This document shows, piece by piece, positions 47,134 to 55,329 of a DNA stretch of 64,000 bases (positions are counted from its first letter, which is position 1; every line of letters begins with the position of its first letter). The notes beneath the pieces were generated by a model. It ran no database searches and was not told the DNA's origin. It worked only from the letters and a program-made list of their open reading frames with translations. The position numbers and the translations under genes are program-made. The stretch is from JAAYBF01 sp963716445 (GTDB taxonomy: Bacteria; Actinomycetota; Thermoleophilia; Solirubrobacterales; Thermoleophilaceae). The DNA is taken from assembly GCA_963716445.1 (NCBI GenBank), contig OY970313.1:1674001-1738000 (forward strand), written 5' to 3'.

Positions 47134-47185
47134 CGAGAGTGGAACCTTCACTGGCCTACCGCCCGGTCGATGCTCCACTCGCTCG
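47134..47185. repeat. Degenerate palindrome, family A copy 2
   Basis: Left arm CGAGAGTGGAACCTTCACT and right arm CGGTCGATGCTCCACTCG resemble the family A arms at 26763 and 50488 but with several mismatches. Unlike the others it is in a divergent gap (fbiC and the hydrolase-cyclase). Confidence 0.6.
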
Positions 47186-47207
47186 AAAGGTCGTGGACGG
47201 TCGGGGG

Positions 47208-47213
47208 TACGCT
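47208..47213 (+). promoter_or_regulatory. Leaderless-type -10 box of the hydrolase-cyclase gene
   Basis: TACGCT ends six bases before ATG 47220. Confidence 0.45.
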
Positions 47214-47219
47214 GACTCG

Positions 47220-48542
47220 ATGGAAAGACCGATCCGCTACGCGCGCAGCGGCGATCTCCACATCGCCTACCAGGAGGCTGGCGCCGGACCGGTCGACCTC
47301 TTCTACGTTCCGACGTGGATCGGCCAGATCGAGGTCTTCATGGAGGAGCCCTCGATAGCGGCGTTCGTCCAGCGGCTCTACTCGTTCGCCCGCGTCGTCT
47401 CGTTCGACCGTCGCGGCGCCGGCCTGTCGGATCCCTGGGTCGGGCTGCCGACGCTCGAGGACCAGATGGACGACGTCCTTGCGGTGATGGACGCCACGGG
47501 CACGGAGAGAGCCACGCTGATGGGCTCGCTCGAGGGCGGTCCGCTCGCGATGCTCTTCGCGGCCACCTACCCGAGCCGCGTGGAGTCGCTGATCCTCTAC
47601 GGCACCTATGCGCGCACACGGTGGGCGCCCGACTACGACTGGCCCCCTCGAGACGACGAGCGCGACGCGCGGATCGACGAGATACTCGCGCAGTGGGGCC
47701 AGGGTGGCGTGGTATCGACCCTCGCCCCCAGCCTCGCCGACGATCCGGCGTTCCTGCGCTGGGCCGGGCGGATGGAGCGCTACTCGGCGAGCCCGGGCAC
47801 CGCGGAAGCGGTGCTGCGAGCGCTCGGCGAGACCGACGTGCGCCACGTCCTGCCCTCGATCCGCGTGCCGACCCTGATCATGCACCGCCGCGACGACGAG
47901 TTCCTGATGGTCGAGCACTCGCGCTATCTGGCCGAGAGCATTCCGGGGGCCCGCTACGTCGAGCTCGAGGGCTCCGACAGCCTCTTCTCCGTCGGCGACT
48001 CGGAGGCGATCCTCGGCGAGATCGAGGAGTTCCTGACCGGTGAGCGCCACGCCCCGGAGCCCGACCGCGTGCTCGCGACGGTGCTGTTCACCGACATCTG
48101 CGGCTCGACCGAGCGCGCCGCCGAGCTCGGCGACTCGGCCTGGCGCTCGCTGCTCTCGCGCCACGACGAGCTGGTCCGCGCCGAGGTCGCCCGCCATCGC
48201 GGGAAGGCGGTCAAGTCGACCGGCGACGGCGTCCTCGCCACCTTCGACGGTCCGGCGCGGGCGATCGGCGCCGCCCGCTCGATCGAGGAGTCGGTGCAGC
48301 GGCTCGGCATCCAGATCCGCGCCGGGCTGCACACCGGCGAGTGCGAGATGATCGGCGACGACGTCGGCGGCCTCGCCGTCCACATCGGCGCCCGCGTGCT
48401 CGACAAGGCCGGGCCGGGAGAGGTGCTCGTGTCGAGCACCGTCAAGGACCTCGTCGTCGGCTCAGGCATCCACTTCCGGGAGCGCGGCGCGCACGAGCTG
48501 CGCGGCGTTCCCGGAGAGTGGCGCCTGTTTCAGGTCAGCTGA
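47220..48542 (+). CDS. Class III nucleotide cyclase with degenerate alpha/beta-hydrolase domain
   Basis: 440 residues from ATG 47220. Residues 1-270 are an alpha/beta-hydrolase; residues 282-440 are a class III adenylate/guanylate cyclase catalytic domain (F-T-D-I-C-G-S-T-E at 290-298 with the metal Asp, K-S-T-G-D-G-V-L-A-T-F, and R-A-G-L-H-T-G-E). This two-domain type is common in actinobacteria, where the hydrolase part reads G-V-S-E-G-G; here it is G-S-L-E-G-G, with Leu at the nucleophile, and the usual Asp-His near 253 is Asp-Ser. The hydrolase is therefore probably a sensor. The frame extends upstream over a palindrome but the hydrolase begins here. Confidence 0.85.
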   Translation: MERPIRYARSGDLHIAYQEAGAGPVDLFYVPTWIGQIEVFMEEPSIAAFVQRLYSFARVVSFDRRGAGLSDPWVGLPTLEDQMDDVLAVMDATGTERATLMGSLEGGPLAMLFAATYPSRVESLILYGTYARTRWAPDYDWPPRDDERDARIDEILAQWGQGGVVSTLAPSLADDPAFLRWAGRMERYSASPGTAEAVLRALGETDVRHVLPSIRVPTLIMHRRDDEFLMVEHSRYLAESIPGARYVELEGSDSLFSVGDSEAILGEIEEFLTGERHAPEPDRVLATVLFTDICGSTERAAELGDSAWRSLLSRHDELVRAEVARHRGKAVKSTGDGVLATFDGPARAIGAARSIEESVQRLGIQIRAGLHTGECEMIGDDVGGLAVHIGARVLDKAGPGEVLVSSTVKDLVVGSGIHFRERGAHELRGVPGEWRLFQVS

Positions 48543-48544
48543 GC

Positions 48545-49297
48545 TCAGCCCACGGGCTCCATGCCGCCGGGCTGCTTCTTGCCCGGCTCGCTGTAGATCC
48601 CGACATAGACGCCGACCGCGACGAGCGCGCCGATCAGCGGAGCGAGCACGTAGGCGAGCAGGAACGTGTCGGCGCCGCCGAACTCCCCCGACACGAGCGC
48701 CGGACCGAAGGCGCGCGCCGGGTTGAGCCCGGCGCCGGTCAGCGGGGCCAGCACCATCACGGCCAGTCCGAGCGCCGCGCCGATCGCGAAGCCGGCCCAG
48801 TCCTTGAGCCCGCGCGGGTTGACGGCCACGCCGATGATCGCGAACACGAGCACGAACGTCCCGACGCCCTCGGCGAGCATCCCGAGCAGCGTGCTGCCAT
48901 CGAGCCTGTCCGAGATGCTCGTCGCGCCGTAGTCGACGTCCTCGGCGTTGTCGAAGTTCGTCAGCAGCAGCTTCGTGATCAGCGCGCCGACCACGGCGCC
49001 CGCGAACTGGGTGACGACGTAGATGCCGGCGTCGGCGGGCCGGATCTGGCGAAGGAAGAGCAGCGCAGCCGTGACGGCGGGGTTGAAGTGCGCGCCGGAC
49101 ACGATCGCCAGTCCCTGGATGAGCACGAACAGGACGAAGACGTGGACCAGCCCGATCACACCGAAGTCGATGTACGGCGAGGGATTCGCCGCCGACGCCG
49201 GCGTGACGTAGAGCGAAACGGCCAGCGTGACGAACAGAACCAGCACCAAGGTGCCGATGAACTCGGCGATGTATGCAGACGGCCCGCGCTCCTGCAC
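48545..49297 (-). CDS. MIP-family aquaporin
   Basis: 250 residues from GTG 49297, with GGGAGG about five to seven bases upstream. Six membrane segments and two re-entrant loops carry N-P-A-V-T and N-P-A-R-A, the hallmark NPA boxes, with G-A-H-F before the first and T-G-A-G-L before the second. Residues near the selectivity filter (H, R after the second NPA) favour a water channel over a glycerol facilitator, but that is only a visual judgement. It is convergent with the hydrolase-cyclase and divergent from the substrate-binding lipoprotein. Confidence 0.92.
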   Translation of the reverse strand: MQERGPSAYIAEFIGTLVLVLFVTLAVSLYVTPASAANPSPYIDFGVIGLVHVFVLFVLIQGLAIVSGAHFNPAVTAALLFLRQIRPADAGIYVVTQFAGAVVGALITKLLLTNFDNAEDVDYGATSISDRLDGSTLLGMLAEGVGTFVLVFAIIGVAVNPRGLKDWAGFAIGAALGLAVMVLAPLTGAGLNPARAFGPALVSGEFGGADTFLLAYVLAPLIGALVAVGVYVGIYSEPGKKQPGGMEPVG

Positions 49298-49369
49298 TGC
49301 TACCTCCCAGATCCGTTGACGCGGCGAGTCTATGCCGGCCGGCGGTCGGCTTCGCGAGCGGCGATCGCT

Positions 49370-49375
49370 TAGATT
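49370..49375 (+). promoter_or_regulatory. Leaderless-type -10 box of the substrate-binding lipoprotein
   Basis: TAGATT ends nine bases before ATG 49385. Confidence 0.45.
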
Positions 49376-49384
49376 GCCGCGGTC

Positions 49385-50371
49385 ATGCGGCGACCCGCCC
49401 TCGCATCGCTCGTCCTGTCGATCGCCGCGCTGATCGCGGGCTGCGGCCACGCCGACGACGGCGGCCGCGGCGGCTCCGCGCGTCCGGTCACGCTGGCGCT
49501 GGACTTCCAGCCGAACGCGGCTCACGCCGGCATCTACGCCGCCGTCGAGCGCGACCTCGACGAGGGCCACGGCGTCGACCTGCGCGTCCGCGTGCCGTCG
49601 TCCTCGACCGACTCGCTGAAGCTGCTCGCCGCCGGCCGCGCCGACGCCTCGATCGTCGACGTCCACGACCTCGGCCTGGCCGGCGAGCGCGGCGCCGCCG
49701 TGGTCGGCGTTGGCGCGCTCGTGCAGCGGCCGCTGGCGGCGGTGATCGCGAAGCCGGCGATCCGGCGGCCGCGCGACCTCGAGGGCCGCCGCGTCGGCGT
49801 CACCGGCCTGCCGTCCGACGACGCGGTGCTGCGCGCCGCCGTCGAAGCCGACGGCGGGCGCTTCGACGAGCTGCGGCGCACGACGATCGGCTTCTCCGCG
49901 GTCCCGAGCCTCGCCGCGGGACGGGTCGACGCGGTCGTCACGTTCTGGAACGCCGAGGGGGTCGCGCTGCGGCGACAGGGCGTCCCCACCCGCGAGTTCC
50001 GCGTCGACCGCTACGGCGCGCCGCGCTACCCGGAGCTCGTCGTCGCGACCACGCGCGAGCTGCTCGATCGCGATCCCGGGCTGCTGCGCGACCTGCTCGC
50101 CAGCCTCGCCGACGGGACCCGCGCGGCGCTCGCCGACCGCCCGGCGACCGTGCGCGAGATCGCCGCGGCGTCGGACTCCGACCCGTCGCTGGTCGCAGCC
50201 CAGCTCGCGGCGATCGCCCCGGCGCTGCGGCCGCCGCTGACGCTCGACCCCGCGGCGCTGCGCGCCTGGGCGAGCTTCGACGCGCGCTTCGGCATCCTCG
50301 AGAGCAAGCCCGACGTCGGCGCGCTGTTTCGCACCGGCCTCGCGCCCCGCGCGCGCTCGGCCGGCTACTAG
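49385..50371 (+). CDS. ABC substrate-binding lipoprotein, NMT1/THI5-like (ThiY type)
   Basis: 328 residues. Lipoprotein signal ending A-L-I-A-G-C (C20). The NMT1/THI5 signature follows: L-A-L-D-F-Q-P-N-A-A-H-A-G-I-Y-A-A near 37-53, then D-S-L-K-L-L-A-A-G-R-A-D-A-S-I and the lobe-crossing V-G-V-T-G-L-P-S-D. Members of this family capture thiamine pyrimidine precursors or aliphatic sulfonates. No permease or ATPase gene is adjacent, so it is either an orphan binder or shares a transporter encoded elsewhere. No thiamine riboswitch is recognisable in the short upstream gap. Confidence 0.82.
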   Translation: MRRPALASLVLSIAALIAGCGHADDGGRGGSARPVTLALDFQPNAAHAGIYAAVERDLDEGHGVDLRVRVPSSSTDSLKLLAAGRADASIVDVHDLGLAGERGAAVVGVGALVQRPLAAVIAKPAIRRPRDLEGRRVGVTGLPSDDAVLRAAVEADGGRFDELRRTTIGFSAVPSLAAGRVDAVVTFWNAEGVALRRQGVPTREFRVDRYGAPRYPELVVATTRELLDRDPGLLRDLLASLADGTRAALADRPATVREIAAASDSDPSLVAAQLAAIAPALRPPLTLDPAALRAWASFDARFGILESKPDVGALFRTGLAPRARSAGY

Positions 50372-50487
50372 GAGGAAATGGCGAAACTTGCTGCGCCTGC
50401 TCCTAGAGCGGGATTGCGAGCGCGGCGGATCGGGCGGCACCCCTGCTGATCCGTCGGAGATACCCAACCGTTGCCGGTTGAACCGGT

Positions 50488-50545
50488 CGAGTACGAGTGG
50501 AACATTGACTGGGCTCTGCCCCAGTCAATGTTCCACTCGTACTCG
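50488..50545. repeat. Long perfect palindrome, family A copy 3
   Basis: Two perfectly complementary 26-base arms (CGAGTACGAGTGGAACATTG... and complement) with a 6-base loop CTCTGC. It is in the convergent gap between the lipoprotein gene and the glycosyltransferase operon, has no T run, and shares GAGTGGAACATTGAC with the copy at 26763. Confidence 0.92.
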
Positions 50546-50593
50546 GAGGGACGGATCAGGCCAGCCTTTCGCTAGCCGTTTCGCCGAACCCTC

Positions 50594-51493
50594 CTAGTCG
50601 AGCTGCTCGGCGCTCGCACCCGGTCCGCGCAGCAGGCCCGCCAGCTCGCCCGCCGTGTGCGCGAGCGCGACCAGCGGGACCAGTCGCGCCCCGGCGACGG
50701 CCTCGCGCCCGAGCGGCGGGCGCACGGCGCGCTCAGCGCGCGGCTCGCGCGTGAGGCGCCACGGCAAGCCCGCGAGCCGGCGCCGCTCGGCGAGCACGGC
50801 GCGCGGGCCGGGCCGCGCGGCGCGCAGCCCGGTGCAGGCACGGCCGTTGTGGAAGTGGGCGGCGAGCGTCGCGCGGGCGGCGCCGTGACTTTGGCGGTGC
50901 GTCACGAGCGGCCCGCCGTCGCGCACCACCTTCCCGGCGCCGACCAGCGCGGGCATCAGCCGCAGCTCCAGCCATCCCGGCTCCGGGATCTCCGGCACCC
51001 CGCCGAGCGCGCGCTTGAACGAGCCGTTGGCGACCGATGGCGCGCGCTTGGCCGGACGGTCGTCCACCGGCGGCATGTGCTCGGCGAAGGTCAGCAGGAA
51101 GTTCGCCCAGTCCCATGGGTCCTTCGTCGAGCCGTTGGCGACGGCGCCGGCGATCGCGACCGCCTCCGGATGGCGCGCATGGGCGGCGACGAGCTCGCCG
51201 GCCCAGTCGGGCGCGGGAATGCAGTGGTCCTCGGTGATCGCGACGATCTCGCCGCGCGCCAGGGCGATGCCGCGCGCGCGCAGCGCGAACACCGACTCGC
51301 CGGGGCCCGCGATCACCCGCAGCCGCGGGTCGCGCCCGTCCTTCGGCGGTCCCTCCCCGCTGCCGTCGCAGAGCAGCACCTCGAGGTCGACCTCCGTCTC
51401 GGCGTCGAGGATCGCCTGCAGCGCCGGCCGCGCCTCCGGCCACGGGTGGCCGGTGGCGAGGACGACCGACAGCGCCGGCGCCGCGGCGCTCAC
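50594..51493 (-). CDS. Glycosyltransferase family 2 protein
   Basis: 299 residues from GTG 51493, overlapping the upstream stop (GTGA). The GT-A N-terminus A-L-S-V-V-L-A-T, E-V-D-L-E-V-L-L-C-D-G-S-G-E-G and A-R-G-E-I-V-A-I-T-E-D-H-C (D-x-D-like E-D-H metal motif) are typical of GT2 enzymes. The C-terminal 80 residues are helical and may contact the membrane. It is the last gene of the four-gene operon from 54587. Donor and acceptor are unknown, but the operon suggests assembly of a surface glycan or glycosylation of a protein. Confidence 0.85.
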   Translation of the reverse strand: MSAAAPALSVVLATGHPWPEARPALQAILDAETEVDLEVLLCDGSGEGPPKDGRDPRLRVIAGPGESVFALRARGIALARGEIVAITEDHCIPAPDWAGELVAAHARHPEAVAIAGAVANGSTKDPWDWANFLLTFAEHMPPVDDRPAKRAPSVANGSFKRALGGVPEIPEPGWLELRLMPALVGAGKVVRDGGPLVTHRQSHGAARATLAAHFHNGRACTGLRAARPGPRAVLAERRRLAGLPWRLTREPRAERAVRPPLGREAVAGARLVPLVALAHTAGELAGLLRGPGASAEQLD

Positions 51494-53853
51494 GAGCGGC
51501 TCCGCCGACGCGCCAGCGCCGACCTGATCCGGCCTCGCCCGCCCGTCTCGTCGAGGATCTGCTCGAGCCGCCGCCGCGCTCGGGCGCCGACGGCGGCCGG
51601 CGCCAGCAGCGCCTCGACGTGCCGGCGGCCGGCCTCCCCGAGCGCTCGCGCGGCGGCCCGGTCGGAGTGCAGCCGGCGCATCGCCGCGGCCGCCGCGGCG
51701 AGATCGGGCTCGGCCCAGCGGGCGCCCGCCGGGTAGATCTCCGATCCCGCCGGGACGCGCGCCGGGCTCCAGCCGACGAGCTCTGAGATCTCGGGCGTCA
51801 TGAAGTCGAGGTTGCCAGAGAAGCCGGTGGCGATCGCTGGACGCCCGGCGGCCATCGCCTCGGCGATCGTCAGCCCGAACCCCTCGGCGCGGTGCAGCGA
51901 GACGTAGCAGCCGCAGCCGGCGATCAGCGCGTCGCGCCGATCGACCGGGAGGAACTCGTCGATCACCTCGACGTCGGGCCGGCCGAGCGCGGCCACCCGG
52001 ATCCGCTCGAGCTGCTCGGGCCGGTTGTCGCCGTTGCTCGTCTTGAGCAGCAGCCGTGCGCCTTCGCCTGGCTCGAAGGCCGACCGGTAGGCCTCGATCA
52101 GGCCGAGCGGGTTCTTGCGCTCGATCGAGCTCAGCAGATCGAACACGAAAAGGAAGGTGAACGGCTCGGCGGCCGGCCCTCCCGCCGCGGCGCCGAGGCG
52201 CTCGACGTCGATGGCGAGCGGCATGACCGTCACCGGCACCGGGCTCCCGCGCAGCGCCGACGCGACGTGCTCGCTGTAGACCCAGACCTCGTCGACGAGC
52301 GCGAACGCCTCCTCCCACTGTGGCGGGATCGTGTCGAGCTCCCAGGCCCAGACGCCGATGCGATGCGCGCCGTCCGCCCGCCCCATCCCGGCGCGGTGCA
52401 GCCTCAGCAGCTCGGGCGGGTTCACGCAGACCAGCTCGACCGCCGGCCCCGGCCCGGCCGCGGTCGCCGTCTGCTCCCACGCCACCCGCCGGCGCCGCGC
52501 GATCCGGCCGCCCGATCCCGCGGGGTGCGCCATCGGAGCCGGGATCCCGGCCGTCTCGACGTCGAAGCCCGCCGCGGTCAGCGCGCGCGCGTAGGAGCGC
52601 GCGGCCTCGCCGATGCCGAGCCCGTCGCCGAGATAGCCGACGACGCGCACCGTCGCCCCGGCAGCGACCGGCCGCGGCGCGGGCGGCGACGGGTCCCGGC
52701 GCGGCTGCGCGCGCCGCTCGAGCAACGCCGCGAGCACCGGCTCCTCGCGCGCGCCGTCCGTCTCCATCCATTCCGCGAGCCGCCGGCCGTCACCGCCGGC
52801 GAGGTCCGGGAACGCCAGCCGGAGATCGTCGCGCCGCCGGTGGACGCGCTCGAGGTACCAGGTCACACCCGCGCCGACCGGCGACTCGCCGTCGACCCAG
52901 TCGAGGAACGCCGCGCATCCCGCGGCGGTGAAGGGGTCGCCCAGCGCGGCGCCCTCGCGGCGGGCGAGCGCGAACAGGTCGCGCAGATCGTCGTCGAGCG
53001 CGAGTCCCCCGGGCAGCTCGGCATAACGCCAGCGGCCGGCGTCCCGCTCCCAGCCGGCGTCGATCAGGTCGCGCGCATGGGTCGCGAGCAGATCTGCGAG
53101 CGCCGGGCTGGCGGAGGCTCGGGCCTCGCCGGCCCCGGCCTCGCTCGACAGCCAGTGTGGACGACCGGGGTCGAAGCCCACGAGGTTGAGCGCCCGCAGC
53201 GGCCGACCGTCGAGTCGCGGCGGTCGCCCCTCGAGCCGGGCGCCGGCCGCCAGCGTCCACCAGCCGGCGCAGAGCGCCGGGTCGCGCACCACCTCGGTCC
53301 CGTCCGAGGCGGCGACGAGGGCGCCGAGCGCATCGCCGGCCAGCGGATCGAAGCGCGCGCCCGACCGGCGCGCGGCGTCGGCCGTCAGGCCGGCCCACCA
53401 GTCCAGCGCCGCGGCGTCGCTCGCCGCGACGATCCCGCTCTCGAACGGCCCACGCGCCTCGAGGCCGCTCGCCGGCTCGAAGCGCGGGTGAAGCGACGCC
53501 ACGGCTACGCCCTCGCGCGCCGGCTCGACGAGCGGGTCGAGCGCCCCGAACAGCCGGACGGTCGGATCGAGCCAGACGACAGGGCCGTCCGATCGCCGCG
53601 CGAGCCACGCCATCAGCGACGGCCGCAGCGCCGCGGCGAGCGCACCCGGCCCGCGCGTGACGATCTCCAGCAGGCCGGGCTCCGGCCGTTCGATCCGGTC
53701 GACGCCGACCGTCTCGAACGGCTCGCCGTCCGGCGAGTCCTGGTCGAGCACCAGCACAGTGAGGCGCCAGCCCGGGTGGACGCGCTCGAGGTCCGCGGCC
53801 AGCACGCGCGCCAGGGCCAGCTCGCCGGCCGCGACCGCGGTGCAGGCGTTCAG
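51490..53853 (-). CDS. Two-domain glycosyltransferase (GT-A-like plus GT4)
   Basis: 787 residues if read from CTG 53853. The N-terminal region (about 1-360) starts L-N-A-C-T-A-V-A-A-G-E-L-A-L-A-R-V-L and resembles GT-A-fold enzymes that begin with a T-x-V-A-x-x-x-L-A-x-A-R-V-L helix. Residues about 430-780 form a GT4 domain: V-G-Y-L-G-D-G-L-G-I-G-E-A-A-R, W-A-W-E-L-D-T-I-P, and the donor site H-R-A-E-G-F-G-L-T-I-A-E-A-M-A-A-G-R-P. No ATG, GTG or TTG is in the right place; the CTG forms a CTGA overlap with the receiver gene stop. GTG 53805 is the fallback start but would cut the first helix. Confidence 0.82.
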   Translation of the reverse strand: MNACTAVAAGELALARVLAADLERVHPGWRLTVLVLDQDSPDGEPFETVGVDRIERPEPGLLEIVTRGPGALAAALRPSLMAWLARRSDGPVVWLDPTVRLFGALDPLVEPAREGVAVASLHPRFEPASGLEARGPFESGIVAASDAAALDWWAGLTADAARRSGARFDPLAGDALGALVAASDGTEVVRDPALCAGWWTLAAGARLEGRPPRLDGRPLRALNLVGFDPGRPHWLSSEAGAGEARASASPALADLLATHARDLIDAGWERDAGRWRYAELPGGLALDDDLRDLFALARREGAALGDPFTAAGCAAFLDWVDGESPVGAGVTWYLERVHRRRDDLRLAFPDLAGGDGRRLAEWMETDGAREEPVLAALLERRAQPRRDPSPPAPRPVAAGATVRVVGYLGDGLGIGEAARSYARALTAAGFDVETAGIPAPMAHPAGSGGRIARRRRVAWEQTATAAGPGPAVELVCVNPPELLRLHRAGMGRADGAHRIGVWAWELDTIPPQWEEAFALVDEVWVYSEHVASALRGSPVPVTVMPLAIDVERLGAAAGGPAAEPFTFLFVFDLLSSIERKNPLGLIEAYRSAFEPGEGARLLLKTSNGDNRPEQLERIRVAALGRPDVEVIDEFLPVDRRDALIAGCGCYVSLHRAEGFGLTIAEAMAAGRPAIATGFSGNLDFMTPEISELVGWSPARVPAGSEIYPAGARWAEPDLAAAAAAMRRLHSDRAAARALGEAGRRHVEALLAPAAVGARARRRLEQILDETGGRGRIRSALARRRSRS

Positions 53854-54221
53854 GGCGTCCCGTCCCCCGGCGCGAGCAGGTCCTCGACCAGCGCCACGCC
53901 GTCGCGCGCCATCCGCGAGCGCGGCACCACGCGCGTGAAGCCGGCGTCGAGCGCCCGCTCGCGCGTCTCGGCGTCGACGTGCGAGTAGTAGCCGAGCGTC
54001 GGCGCGCTCAACTCGCCCCCCGCTTGCAACGAGCGCAGCAGGTCCGGGCCGTCGATCCCCTCGGCCGTGAGGTCGAAGATCACGAGGTCGTGGAACTCGG
54101 CCGCGACGCGCAGGCGCTCGGCGGTGGCGAAGCGGTTGACGGTGTGGCCCGCTAGCTCGAGCGCGCCCTGCACCTTGGAGCCGAAGAGGAGGTCGGGCGA
54201 CAGCAGGGCGACGCGGGACAC
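53850..54221 (-). CDS. Degenerate response-regulator receiver-like protein
   Basis: 123 residues from GTG 54221, one CheY-like domain: V-A-L-L-S-P-D-L-L-F at the first strand, the phosphoacceptor strand D-L-V-I-F-D-L-T (Asp near 51) and T-L-G-Y-Y-S-H-V-D. The acidic pair of the first loop is reduced to one Asp and the conserved Lys at the end of strand 5 is replaced by Arg/Ser (V-V-P-R-S-R). Phosphorylation is therefore doubtful, and it may act as a protein-protein adaptor. It lies three bases from the upstream gene and overlaps the glycosyltransferase start. Confidence 0.75.
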   Translation of the reverse strand: MSRVALLSPDLLFGSKVQGALELAGHTVNRFATAERLRVAAEFHDLVIFDLTAEGIDGPDLLRSLQAGGELSAPTLGYYSHVDAETRERALDAGFTRVVPRSRMARDGVALVEDLLAPGDGTP

Positions 54222-54224
54222 GCG

Positions 54225-54587
54225 CTACTGGCGCCGACGGTCGCGGAACTCGCGCCGCACCGACTCCGGACGGCCCCACATCTGCGTGACCTCGACACGG
54301 CCCGAGCGCGCCTCGCGCGACACCACCTCGCCGGCGATGCCCTCGTCGTCGAGCAGCGCGAGCGTTCCCCGCACGGTCGGCGCGGCGGCGGCGTGGCCGA
54401 ACTCGTTCGCCACGCGCAGGCGCCAGTGCCAGTCGTGCTTGGAGTACGGCATCGCGTTGATCTGCGTGAGCAGCGTCGCCGCCTCGATGTAGCGCCCCTC
54501 GTCGTCGATCCTCAGGTCGAGCTCGAGCCCGGTCCAGTCCGGCGGAAGCGAGTCGACGACGCGCTGGAAGTCCTCGGCGAGCGCCAC
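54225..54587 (-). CDS. Hypothetical protein, 120 aa
   Basis: 120 residues from GTG 54587. Soluble, acidic at the N-terminus (A-E-D-F-Q-R-V-V-D-S-L-P-P-D-W-T), with a Trp/His-rich centre (Y-S-K-H-D-W-H-W-R-L-R-V-A-N) and a very basic end (R-R-E-F-R-D-R-R-R-Q). Alternating beta strands and a helix are plausible. It is the first gene of an operon with a receiver-like protein and two glycosyltransferases, so it may assist them. No family is recognised. Confidence 0.68.
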   Translation of the reverse strand: MALAEDFQRVVDSLPPDWTGLELDLRIDDEGRYIEAATLLTQINAMPYSKHDWHWRLRVANEFGHAAAAPTVRGTLALLDDEGIAGEVVSREARSGRVEVTQMWGRPESVRREFRDRRRQ

Positions 54588-54639
54588 GGCCGAAACCTTA
54601 CCTCGGGACGGGCGCGCCGCCTCGCGGAGACGAACGCGC

Positions 54640-55326
54640 CTAGGTCCCCGACGTCTCGACTCGCATCATCCGCACCAGGCCGCCGCCGAGCGCGTGGTCG
54701 CCGGAGCCGAAGCGCACCAGCAGCGGCCCGTCGAACGGCTGGCGATCGAGCACCTCGAAGCGATCGCCGGGCGCGATGCCCCGCTCGGACAGCCAGCGCA
54801 GCATCTCGGGATCGGAGTCCGACACGCGCACGAAGACGCCGCGCGCGCCGGGCTCGAGCTCACCGAGCGGGCGCGAGCTGGCGCGTTCGATCTCGCCGTC
54901 GACCGTCGGGATCGGATCCCCGTGCGGATCGTGGGTCGGGTTGCCGAGCTTGGTCGCGATCAGCTCGGACAGCTCGGGGGAGATCGCGTGCTCGAGCACC
55001 TCGGCCTCCTCGTGGACGCGGTCCCACGGCATGCCGAGCGCCTCCGCGAGATAGAGCTCCAGCAGCCGGTGGTGGCGGATCACCTCGAGCGCGACACGCG
55101 TTCCCGCGGCGGTCAGCTCGACGCCGTGGTAGGGCCGGCGGGTGACCAGGCCGAGCGACTCGAGCCGCTTGAGCATCGCCGAGGCCGACGCCGGCGACAC
55201 GTCGAGGCGCTCGGCCAGCGCCGAGGTCGACACCGGCTCGGCGAGACGCTCCTGGAGCGAGTAGATCGCCTTGGCGTAGTCCTGGACGGCGTTCGATACG
55301 CCGCTGGTGTCCGAGACGGCGGCCAT
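54640..55326 (-). CDS. DtxR/MntR-family metal-dependent repressor
   Basis: 228 residues. An N-terminal winged helix (Y-A-K-A-I-Y-S-L-Q-E, S-T-S-A-L-A-E-R-L-D-V-S-P-A-S-A-S-A-M-L-K-R-L), the dimer/metal domain with H-H-R-L-L-E-L-Y-L-A-E-A-L, E-E-A-E-V-L-E-H, and a C-terminal FeoA/SH3-like domain (G-V-F-V-R-V-S-D ... F-E-V-L-D-R-Q-P-F-D-G-P-L). Length and domains fit IdeR/DtxR rather than the short MntR. It is the last gene of the multicopper oxidase-ZIP operon and would repress it when Fe2+ or Mn2+ is bound. Confidence 0.9.
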   Translation of the reverse strand: MAAVSDTSGVSNAVQDYAKAIYSLQERLAEPVSTSALAERLDVSPASASAMLKRLESLGLVTRRPYHGVELTAAGTRVALEVIRHHRLLELYLAEALGMPWDRVHEEAEVLEHAISPELSELIATKLGNPTHDPHGDPIPTVDGEIERASSRPLGELEPGARGVFVRVSDSDPEMLRWLSERGIAPGDRFEVLDRQPFDGPLLVRFGSGDHALGGGLVRMMRVETSGT

Positions 55327-55329
55327 CGC

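Noticed and set aside
44123..47215. Very long + strand open frame (over 1000 codons) across the fbiC region
   Set aside because: It is the complement of fbiC. In this GC-rich DNA, antisense frames stay open; its translation has low-complexity Arg/Ala/Asp composition and no domain, while the minus strand encodes two intact radical-SAM domains.
50488..50545. Ordinary rho-independent terminator
   Set aside because: The stem is perfect and long but no T run follows on either strand, and near-identical arms occur elsewhere, so it is listed as a dispersed palindrome. A termination role is still possible.
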